Positions 1-9,380 of a DNA stretch of 64,000 nt are shown here, in pieces. Below the pieces are notes generated by a model. That model saw only the letters and a list, made by a program, of their open reading frames with translations, did no database searches and was not told where the DNA came from. This DNA comes from Podospora pseudoanserina. Lineage: Eukaryota; Ascomycota; Sordariomycetes; Sordariales; Podosporaceae. Each line of letters starts with the position of its first letter. Positions within the stretch are counted from its first letter, which is position 1. A program made the translations under genes and the position numbers. The stretch is taken from positions 4,402,001 to 4,466,000 of the forward strand of contig NC_085921.1 in assembly GCF_035222485.1 (NCBI RefSeq), read 5' to 3'.

Positions 1-1246
1 GAGCGAGTGAAGGGGTCGTCGGGGTCGTCGAGTTCGAGGCGATCGGTAGGTGAGGTGGGATGCCGGCCATAACTTCATATCCAGCTGGTCGAGTTTTTGA
101 TTCCCCCCATTCCTGTTATTCCTGGCTCTTTTATGCGGTCCTTCCTGGGTCTTCCATCTTTGTCGTGCGCCATCTGACTCCCATAGCCTCTTCTCATGAT
201 TCTCGCTCTTTCTCTTGTCGTCCATCCTACTTTTCTCATGTCATCCCATCTTCCAGCCCAAGTCGTCCCGAATCCAGTAAGGCGTATCTCAAATTTCCAT
301 ATCGGGCGAACCCAGTTGTCCAGCTCGTCCAAAATCCAAACACCACCAATCTCCGATGTTGACATAAATTTCCCAACCCCAAGCATAACCAAATCTCAGG
401 GAACAAAGGGAACGGGGACCCGCGTTCTTATAGACAGCCCTCCCCTCTCCCCCCAGAATCAGCGCGGAATTCATCCGCTCTTCAAGTTTTCAGCTCCCCA
501 AGCCAAGACCACTGACGAAGCAGTGGCGCGAGTGAGATCCTGGGGGTAAAAGTTCAGCTCGGCCAAACAAACCCAGCGTGATTGGGCCAACTGTCGTATT
601 CGTGGCGCCCGCCAGCCAGTTGAACTTCCTGACGACGGCGGGCCAACTGTCACTTCCTGCTGACGGGGCTGTTTGCAAAAGTATTGAGTGTAAGCTGAAA
701 GATGCCGAAGGCCGAGTATATATGTTGGCAGTGAAAAGATGGGAGCGGAATTCAAGCCGGGAAAGCACACAAGTTGCAGATAGTTTGTAATGGTATGCAA
801 AGGTGAAATGAAAGGCAAGAGGTCTCGAGTCAAAGACCCAGAGGCCGAGGCTGGGTCCTGCTTTAATCCCCATTCTTGGCTTGGACAAACGGCTCCACTA
901 TATAACGGACAAGATACCCAAGTTGGGTGAGAACGAGCAACGCGAGGGAAGGCTATTACATAAAATACCGGTTATGATTTGTTCCTCGAATGCCAGTCAT
1001 CTCAACTTCTCGCGGAATTCATGAAGATTTGTGCTTTTGTGGAATGAATTCCGCATCACGAACCAGCTGAATGTGAATGCATGGTTCTTCACTTCTAGGT
1101 ACCAAACTGGGCTCTTGGCGACCCTGCTTGGCGACCCTGATCGTCTTGACGAATCTGGACGATCTTGAAGCTAAGAAAATAGGGTTACTTTGGAAATGCT
1201 TCATTTTCGTAGATTGGATAAGAGGGAGGGTCTTGTTGGATTGAGG
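1..1246. other. Left-edge region with no supported gene
   Basis: No gene can be supported here. Open frames are short, overlap each other and lack family resemblance. The first 70 bases read on the minus strand have a coding look (one frame gives DRLELDDPDDPF, another begins with an ATG at 68-70), so the 5' end of a minus-strand gene may run off the left edge. The sequence is too short to decide. Confidence 0.4.
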
Positions 1247-2221
1247 CTACAAATCAGCAGGCTCAACTCTCCATCCAAGACCCACGGGGACGTCGCTGTC
1301 CAGCATCCTCATCCCGGACGCCACACAGATGTCCATGACGACGCTGCGGACAGTGTTTTACCTCATCGACCGTGGCACCGCCATTGAGAGCTCCTCTGAG
1401 ATGGCCTTTTAGCTGAGGATTGACCCGTGAACTCATCAGCTTTGATTGGGGCCAGCGAGACACAGCATCAACCTCACATCTTGTGATATCAACACGGCAA
1501 TCATGACATAGGAAGTCTCGACGGTGCCGAGGACATTGGTGTTGCTGAGAATGTAACCATATACCAGGCGAGCGACGAGGCCGAGGTCTTCGGTTCCTGA
1601 TCGGTCCATTTGACCCATGACTCTCTTGGTTATTTTACCGTAGATGCCCTCGAAGAATTCTTGTCCGCGTTCTAGAATCTGGGATACTGGGGTGTCGTGA
1701 ATATCAGATGGTCTTCCTTCGGCGAGGGTCCTTGCGGCTCGTCGAGAAGGTCATCTGGTGTTACTTTCTTGACCTCTAGAAGGGCATTGATGGTCTGGTG
1801 AATCATTAGCGTTGCCACAGATCTAATTTACCTTAGACTTGGAGGATACCTTTGGGATACCTGTGACGGCGGCAGTTTTGATCAAGGCCTCACGCATTCA
1901 TCGTGAGATGTCTCGTTTCTCATCGAAGCTTGGCAGAGTGTCTTCGCCACTTGGCCATTTTTGACTCAACGCATGCAAGGACACTTTCTGGATTTCATCC
2001 GGCCGATTGATTTGTGAAAGTGTTGTAACCGCAATGAAGAAGTACCAGGTATTAGCTGGAAGATTTGGGCGACTTCGAATTGCTGCGAGCAAGGCCGGAG
2101 TGATGATGGAGGGGAGAGTTGCCCATGGTTTGGCGTTGAACTTGTAAATGAAAAATGGATTAATGTGATTGGACCGAGCCCCCTTTTTCTTCAGCTCTTC
2201 AGCAAACAGCTGCACCGCCAC
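1247..2221 (-). pseudogene. Decayed AhpD-like / carboxymuconolactone decarboxylase-type gene
   Basis: Read on the minus strand from the ATG at 2221, this stretch resembles fungal AhpD-like (carboxymuconolactone decarboxylase-type) proteins. The N-terminal piece includes a run like NTWYFFIAVTTLSQINRPDE, the middle piece MGQMDRSGTEDLGLVARLVY, and the C-terminal piece NPQLKGHLRGALNGG followed in another frame by MDICVASGMRMLDSDVP. A normal intron (GT about 1847, CAG about 1796) fits between 'GIPK' and 'TINALL'. The reading frame is broken. A TGA at 1898-1900 sits where the family has an Arg-type codon, which fits CGA to TGA. One frame change lies near 1720 and another near 1338. The acceptor expected before NPQLKG reads CGG instead of CAG. 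The family match is from memory of fungal sequences. A sequencing error could explain one lesion but hardly four. Confidence 0.6.
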
Positions 2222-2503
2222 TCATTCGATGGAATGCAAGTCGGGTGTGGCTGGTGGCTTGGCAGCGTCACTGGCACAGGTGGTGGTGTGTCGTTCGGCT
2301 CGGACATCTGATCCTGGCTCTTTCCATAACGTGGCCAATTGATTACCATAATCTCAAGAGCTCTCCAACTGCGGCGGCACCACCATCTTGCGCAAACAAC
2401 CATGGCGACTTGACTCTTGCGGCCATCTTCGTTAACAATCGCCACTTAATCGAACAGACTTCTCCCGCTTTCTGCGCTCTTGTTGCAAAATAAACCCAAC
2501 AAG

Positions 2504-5258
2504 ATGCGGCTCCAGTGGTACGCAACGGTAGGTTGAACCTCCAGCTCCACGACGGGATAAGGAGCTCTCGTGAACTGTGCATATCATCAACATACTGACT
2601 GATGCTGCCAACCACAGGCCTCCATGGCCTCTGCGGCCGCCGTGGTTGCATCCGCTTTCTATCAACGTGCCAATTTCTACTCGGCCATGGTCCATCTTGC
2701 GCAAAGTAGCATGTCTCTCCTGGTACGTCCCTCTTGTGCCCACTTACACGCCTTGGGGCTCGTCTGACAACAGGCCCATTTAGGTTCTCGCAAATCTGGT
2801 GTTCGTTGTCTATGGATCTCTTGTGTATGGCTTCCAACGCCTCTGCTTCGGCCCCCTGCGACCGACCGAAATCGAACAACTCTACGAACGGGGCTGGTTC
2901 GCCGTCACCGAAACCTGCCTTGCCATGACCATATTCCGGGACGAACTCGGCCCCTCCTTTGTGATCATGTTTACCGCGCTCATCACTGGGAAGGTGTGGG
3001 GTTGGATCAGTGAAGGTCGCGTCGAAGTGCTGGAGCAACAACCCCCTGCGAACCCCCGACTGTTCCATACCAGACTCAGCGTCTCTCTGCTGGTCAGTAT
3101 ACTTTACGACATCTTCTTGCTCAGCTATGCCGCCACTACCGTCTGGCAACAAGCCCGCCGTACCGTCATGGTCATGTTCCTATTCGAGTTTGCCGTCCTC
3201 ACAGTCTGCTCCCTGCACACGACTGGTCGGTATATCCTCTCGCTGGTGGAGCAACAGGTCAACAGGATCCAAACGCAACAACGCTTGGAAGAACGCCGTC
3301 GCCAGGTTCGGGAGCAGAGGGCCGAAATTCTGAGGCGGAGAGCCGAGGGTACCGCTGAGGATGATGACGAGGAACTGCCCAACGAGGAAGATGTCGACGA
3401 GATGGACATTGAAGTGCCAGGTTGGGAATCCAAGGGGCACTGGATTTTGTCCCTGGATCTTTTTGCAGGTCAGTGCTTACGACAGCTGCCAATTGCTCTG
3501 CTCAACCGCTAACAGTTTACAGACTTTGTCAAGCTTACTCTTTATACCGTCTTCTTCTGCGCTCTTGTCATCTTTTTCAACTTCCCCATACATATCGTCA
3601 GAGACTGGTTCATGACCGCGAGGTCGTTCCTAAAGCGTCTACGAGCCCTCCTCCGCTATCGACAAGCGCTCAAACACATGGACCAGTATCCCGATGCTAC
3701 AGTGGAGGATCTTGGCAGAGATGAAACCTGCATCATCTGCAGAGAAGAAATGCGCCCTTGGGATCCCAACGATACCAACCAGATCGAGAGAACGCGTGCC
3801 AAGAAACTTCCATGTGGCCATATCCTGCATTTCGGTTGCCTCAAGAGTTGGTTGGAGCGTCAACAAGTATGCCCAACCTGCCGTCGTCCTGTCGCACGCG
3901 AAGGTCAACAACCTGCGAGGAACGGGGATGCCGTGGTGTTCAGGTTGGGGCTCGGTTTGCCTCCTGGCCCAAATCAGCCGGCGCAAGCACAGTTTCCACC
4001 AAATGGTCAGCCTCCTGCAGGTCAGCCACCACAAGGGGGGGCGGCGGGACTTCAGGGGAACAACAGGAATCGCAACGTCCGCATGTTTAACTTTGGGCCT
4101 CTCAGACTTGGGTTTGCCCAGGGTGGCGTTGAGGAGATTAGAGAGATGGCTCAGAGAATGGGTATGCCGCCAGATGCTGCTCGCCCTGCGCCTCCCGCAC
4201 CCGCGGCTCCTGCACCGGCTGACAATGCCGCTGTCAACGTCAATACACCTGGTGCTGGGCTGGATCAAATCCGCGGACAGCTCACTGATCTTAGCACGCG
4301 AATCCAGCAAGAGATGGCCAACCTGAACCATGCCGCGCACGAGTTGTATCTTCTCCAGCACATGGTCAACGAACTGACACGGTTGCGCCAGACGCCTACA
4401 CAACAAGCTGGTCAGCGACAAGGAATACCTCTTGTTCCAGGTCAAGTTTTTGTGCCTCCTCAGCCTGTGGCTAACATCCAGCATCTAGCTCAGGCACCTG
4501 CTCAAGCAGCTGTTCATCCAGGAGTTCAACCGGCAGGCCAACCTGCTTCCCAGTCACCTGTCATGCTGCTAGGCCAACCTTATATTCAGGGACAGCCTCA
4601 TCCTGCGCTTCATCATCCAGGGGCATTGCAAGCGCAGGTGCATGCATTTCTGCCGAGGGCCCAGCCTACTATTGGTAGGCTGGGTGCTGAATCAGGAGCG
4701 GCTATTCCTGCCGGAAGCCCAGATCTTCCCGAGGGTGTGACGATTCCGGCGGGTTGGTCACTTGTCCCTCTTCAAAGGGTGGAGAACGGGGTGGTAGAAC
4801 CAAGTCCGCTCTGGGGCCAGCTGCCTGCGAACGCTCTTAGGGATAGGTTACAGAACCTTGCTCCAGAGAGGCCGAGATCCTCCTTGTCCAGGGGCACGAG
4901 TCCTTTAGGCCGAGACACGACTTCGGTCGCTGGGTATGAGGCCGAATCATCGCAAACAACTGAAGTACGTGGTGCTGTGCCATCAGATGCTGCCTCAAAT
5001 ACACAACGAACTGTGTCTCCATCTCACACAGCATCAACAGCCACTTCAGCTGCTCCAAATTGGGGTGGTCCGGCGCAGCTCTTCGGCGGTCGAACTACCT
5101 CCCCTCCGCAAACCGAGGCTGAGGCAGGTAGCAGCAGAGCAGCTTCAGAAAGCAACGGGTCTGCCGGGCCAAGTGCACAGAACGGCAGTACCAGTAATAG
5201 TAAAAGCACCGCCAGGCTGGCTTCGGTGGAGGACGCTGAGAATGAAGAGGATGAATGA
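2504..5258 (+). CDS. hrd1: Hrd1-type ERAD E3 ubiquitin ligase
   Basis: The product is a Hrd1/synoviolin RING ligase, the ER-membrane E3 that ubiquitinates misfolded proteins for ER-associated degradation. Four exons fit: 2504-2527, 2618-2722, 2784-3468 and 3523-5258, giving 849 residues. The N-terminus ([10 protein letters not shown], then [16 protein letters not shown]) and the segment [18 protein letters not shown] are hallmarks of the family. Several hydrophobic membrane helices fill the first 300 residues. A RING-H2 finger follows with C341, C344, C369, H371, H374, C377, C388 and C391. The C-terminal 450 residues are Pro/Gln/Ala-rich and probably disordered, longer than in yeast Hrd1 (551 aa) but usual in moulds. 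The start at 2504 is set by the conserved MRL N-terminus, encoded by a 24-nt first exon. A Herp/Usa1-like partner gene lies about 20 kb away at 23333-25640. Confidence 0.93.
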
Positions 5259-5935
5259 AAAAAAAGACAGCCAGGTTACCAGTACAGGAGATACATACAT
5301 CATCATAGGCCTTTTGAGGGCAGTTACAGCATTTTGGGGCGTTTAGCGGGTTGGGGATTTTCTCTACAGACTTGGTCGGTTTCTGTGGACGTTTCGATCC
5401 CGTCCACCTGATACTCAGCGCAAGAGCGGGCTTAGAAATACCAAATGCATTTCCATCTCAGCTGCTTCCTTCTCCGTTACTCTTGCTCTTTCGACTGTGT
5501 GCCCGCAAGAAAGTACCACCCTATCGAGAAGATAACTGGCACTGTAAGTCGACACATGTTTTATTCTGAACCATGCCTCGAGAAATGTTAATAAACCTCA
5601 AACGATAGTTAAGAGATCTGAAATGAGGGTCGATCGGCCTATTTTCTTATTAAAAAAAGGAAGGTGTAAGTTGCCGTTATTTTGTCCATGGTGTGTGGGT
5701 GGTGCTCACACAAGGCAGGCACATACGTGGGTCTGGCTGTTTAAGAAACCACATGCCGGTTTTTTCTTCTTTTGGTTTTGTCTCGAGTTTGCATCATCCG
5801 ACGACGATCGTCTCGTTATGCAGTTGTTTACTCTACTTTGTAGTGCTACCTACTATCATTGCTTATCCTTCAAGGACTTTACATACACGCAGCTCAGCAA
5901 CAATCTTTTCCGCTCCTTCTTCTTCTCCAGCACCC
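5259..5935. other. Intergenic: hrd1 3' end and promoter of the next gene
   Basis: No coding evidence. An open frame reaches back in frame to an ATG at 5693, but the residues it would add are T-rich, codon use there is unlike a gene, and it includes the pyrimidine-rich run ahead of the ATG at 5936. It is better read as leader and promoter. Confidence 0.5.
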
Positions 5936-8900
5936 ATGGGGGACCATTCCGTGAGTCCTGAGGAGAGCGCCGAGGACAGCATACGGCCCGTCGATGATGA
6001 TGTTCAGATTTTCCGGGGTTGTTGTCCCGATACAACTGCTGCCAACTGTGCATTTTCAGACGCCGACGAGGAGGGCTTTTCTTGCGATGAAACGGCGGAC
6101 GGATCACGGAATCTACCAAAAACACCTGCGGTCGAGCAAAGAGAACAGAAGGAGATGGCCGGTTTAAACAAGACACCGGCCTTAACGTCCCAGTTTCAGC
6201 CAGCTCGAGCAGACCAGGGGGCCCTTCTCGCCCACGACAGGACGTTGGTGTACAATCCTGCCTTGTATCATCATCACCAGCCCGGCCAAGTGCCAGGATA
6301 CCATGCTCCTATGCCAGGTTACTGCCCTCGTATTCCAGGATACCGAGCACCTCTGCCACAAGTGTCTATGCCAGGACACTACGCTCCTATGCCAGGACAC
6401 TGCCCTCATATTCTAGGATACTGCCCTCGTATGCCAGGATACCGAGCACCTCTGCCACAAGCACCTATGCCAGGATACCAAGCACATCCGCCACAAGCAC
6501 CCATGCCAGGATACTACGCTCCTATGTCAGGATACAGAGCACCTCTGCCACAGACATCTCTGCCAGGATGCCAAGCAGCTCAGCCAGAAGACTACCGCGC
6601 CGTGCCGGACCGGGTGCTGGGCGAGCAGGCTGGTCTGCCAGGAGGGGGTGACAATCAAATGGATGTCGCTGCCGGCGCGACTCGGAATAACGGGTCAGAT
6701 GCGCCGGTTCACGGCTTTTAGCAAATGCCGGGGTATGTTGCTCCTCGCAACCCTCATGGTCAACCGACGGGTGGGTTTGAGCCCAACTCGTCGTATCCAA
6801 CCCCGCCGGTTACCACCGCGGGCTCGCATCGATCCCGCAGGTCTGTCGGTTCGTTTGGCAGCTGGAGTGGCGGGCTGTATACAGCAGAGGACCATGAGGA
6901 GTTTTGTTCTGACGAGTATTTGACTAGGGAGTTTGAGATGAAGGGGGTGGAGGAAGGGAGCGATTTGTATTGGAAAATGCGGAAAGACAGGGCGCAGGAG
7001 GCTGTTGATGTCATCTGCCGTTCGGTTGAGAGAGGTAACAAGTTGGCGGCTGGGGATCCGACACGGACGGCGCAGCCCATGACGACGGAGGGGGGACTCT
7101 CTGGCGAAAGCTCTGTCGAGGGCTCTGTCGGGACTGAGTCTGGAAGGTCATCAGAGTGTGATGTGAAAATGAGGGGAGGGGATTTCAAGTATCGCTACAA
7201 GGATCTTGTCGGAGACGGGCGGAGTAAGGAGAAGGTATGGAAATGGAGACGTCTTCATGTGGTTGATACGGAGGAAGGTGTGAAGGAGCGGACTAGCGGG
7301 CGCCTTGATGCAATCCATGGTGAAGCTTCGGTCTCAAAACGCCTATCAGTCTCGGCGGGGAAGGGGGTTGTGGAAGAAGAAGGTTTCGAGGTTATTTCTG
7401 CCACGGGCCCTGCTACCACAAACGGGCGAGAGAACAAAAAGTTTTCTCATCCTCTTTTCTTTGGCAGCAGTGAAAATCATCAACAGGGGCAGGATATAGA
7501 CCTGTCCTTCACCAGCTCCAATAAAGGCAACAAGAGAAAGCGGTTGAGGAGATTTTTTGCAGGTTTTCTTCCCCGGTCATCGACGAAATCTTCCTCTGCT
7601 GGCGCTCAAGGCAATCGGATATCCGACATGGAGAACAGACCGGATGAATCACGCCGCCGACTGTCATCAACATGTCTTCCTATTCCGCCGGCTCGAGGTA
7701 GCAGCTCCCGCGCTGAGGAGAGTAAGACAAGTGTTTTGTCTCCTGGGGATCGGAGCCCCGCCGAAAATGAAAACCAGGCACGGTCATCGACTGAAGATGC
7801 CTCCCAGACTAGCTCATGGTCTGTAGCTGATGGCGATTCCGACATTGTCAAAACCAACACGAACACCAGCGACACCAGTGTGGCGGACACGAGTGATGAT
7901 GATAATAATACTGCCGAGACCAACCCAGTCACAGCGAGTATGGATGACGACCACATCAATACCACCCTAGCCCAGACACTAGCTTCCAGCATGACCATTA
8001 TCAAGGACAAAGCCCCGAGCAGCAACGAAGCCTCGAAAAGCAACCAAACAGACACCACTACAGCCGAACAAGAACAATCCGAGGAAGTCATCGACTACGC
8101 CTCCATGGTAGCCGAAGCAGGTGACTACTTTTTTGACCCGTTCGGCACCGAAAGCAGAGAAAAAGGCAAGGGAATAGACAGGAGCGTTACTCCCCCTTAC
8201 CTCTACCTCGAGATGTACCATCTTTGTCCTCCTCTCGAGATCCCGGAGTGCCCCTACCCGCCACCAGATAATGAGGACGGGACGCCGTGGTACGTAAGGT
8301 CCGAGAAGGATGAAGAAGAGCGTCGAGAACTTTGGAATAACCGCCCGCAGTGGGCGAGGGATATTGTGGAGCAAGTTAGAAGGGAGCGGGAGGAGGCGGA
8401 TAGGTGGAGACACGAGCAGCGGCTTAGGGATAGGTTGCCGCCTTTGGATTTGAGAGGTCCGCCGTCTGTGCCGGAGAAGAGGAGGCATAGGGTTGGTCAG
8501 GGTGTTGCTGCGATGAGTAATGGGGATTGGGGGTTTGCTGGGAGGGGTGGGGAGGGAGTTGGGACTAGGGGCATGGGGGTGCCGGATATCTTTGGGGGTG
8601 GCGGCGGTGGTGGTAGTGGTAGTGATAGGAGAACCACCACCTTTGTTGGAGGAGCAAGCGGGCGGGATAATAGGTTGCTTTCTTATGCGGAGGTTATGAC
8701 AAATGCCAGGAGAAATGAGGCTGCGCAGGCGGGGGCTGCTGCTGCTGTTGCTGCGATGCAGGGGAGGAAGAAGAGGAGGTTTTCGTTGACGGCGTTGCCA
8801 GAGATTCCGAGGGGGTTTGGGAGGTTGATGGGACGGGTTATTGGGCATAATGGGGGCCATGAGAACAGCGAGGCGGTGGAGGAGAGGGAGGAGGAAGAGG

Positions 8901-9007
8901 GGGTTGTTGAGGAAGAGGAGGATGTGGGACGGGGTGAGAGGGGTGTGAGGGGGAGTGAGGAGAGTGAGGGTGGGATTTTCAGTCGGTCTGTCAGGCCCTG
9001 GGTTTAA
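5936..9007 (+). CDS. Low-complexity repeat protein, interrupted by one in-frame TAG
   Basis: I do not recognise a family. A 261-codon frame from the ATG at 5936 ends at a TAG (6719-6721). The same frame then stays open for 760 codons from the ATG at 6725. The first part carries a degenerate tandem repeat (MPGYxAPMPGYxP, with APLPQ spacers), and the codons just after the TAG resume it (QMPGYVAP), so both halves belong to one protein. The second part is rich in Ser, Thr, Glu and Gly, with acidic, Gly-rich and Arg-rich tracts and no membrane segment or enzyme motif. The TAG sits in CTTTTAG, a good splice acceptor. A frame-preserving 108-nt intron (donor GTGCTG at 6614) would remove it and give 987 residues, but that donor is weak. 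Stop-codon read-through, an assembly error or a recent lesion are alternatives. A likely disordered protein of unknown function. Confidence 0.55.
6290..6580 (+). repeat. Coding tandem repeat (MPGY/APLPQ units)
   Basis: About a dozen imperfect copies of a unit built on CCAGGATAC encode MPGY or MPGH followed by xAP, xPRI or QAP, with APLPQ linkers. The units are 12 to 39 nt and drift by point changes, which points to expansion by slippage inside the gene. Confidence 0.75.
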
Positions 9008-9380
9008 AGGGGGATGCTGGATCGGTTTTGGGATGATGGTTTTTTACAAGGTGGGGGTGTCAGATTGTGAAGGGGATGTTTTGTGATTGGGTGAGTTTTT
9101 CATCGTTCTTTTGTTGTGGTTTATGGACGAGTTATGGTTGAATACCTACCATGGTTGTGTGGATGGGTAACTCTCAGCGAAGGACACGCTTTGCATGTAT
9201 TTGAGAAATTGTTAGCCAGAAGGAATACAGCGGAATATAATGTTTAAAACGCCTCCATGATTACCAGAGTTATGATGCTGATCAGAATCATCGCCTATAA
9301 TGTGATATAAAAACACCGCTTTCAACCTAACAACTATTACACATCATCCAAGGATACTGCAGACTGTGTATAACAATCTC
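9008..9380. other. Convergent intergenic spacer
   Basis: This lies between the 3' ends of the repeat-protein gene and the minus-strand Dsc1 gene. It is AT-richer than the flanking exons, and I see no gene or RNA signal. Confidence 0.6.

Noticed and set aside
2343-3152. A 269-codon minus-strand frame over the 5' part of hrd1
   Set aside because: It overlaps three well-supported exons and introns of hrd1 and has no family resemblance.
3639-4484. A 281-codon antisense frame in hrd1
   Set aside because: It overlaps the RING-containing exon on the other strand, and no protein family is recognisable.
5693-5935. An in-frame upstream extension of the repeat-protein gene
   Set aside because: The added residues are of non-coding character (T-rich DNA with Phe, Ser and Leu runs), and the ATG at 5936 has a better context.
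6715-6730. A tobamovirus-style read-through signal at the TAG
   Set aside because: The stop is followed by CAA but then ATG, not the full CAR-YYA context, so strong programmed read-through is not claimed.
7979-8860. A 293-codon antisense frame in the repeat-protein gene
   Set aside because: It is extremely Pro/Arg/His/Ile-rich, an artefact of Gly/Glu-rich coding sequence read backwards.
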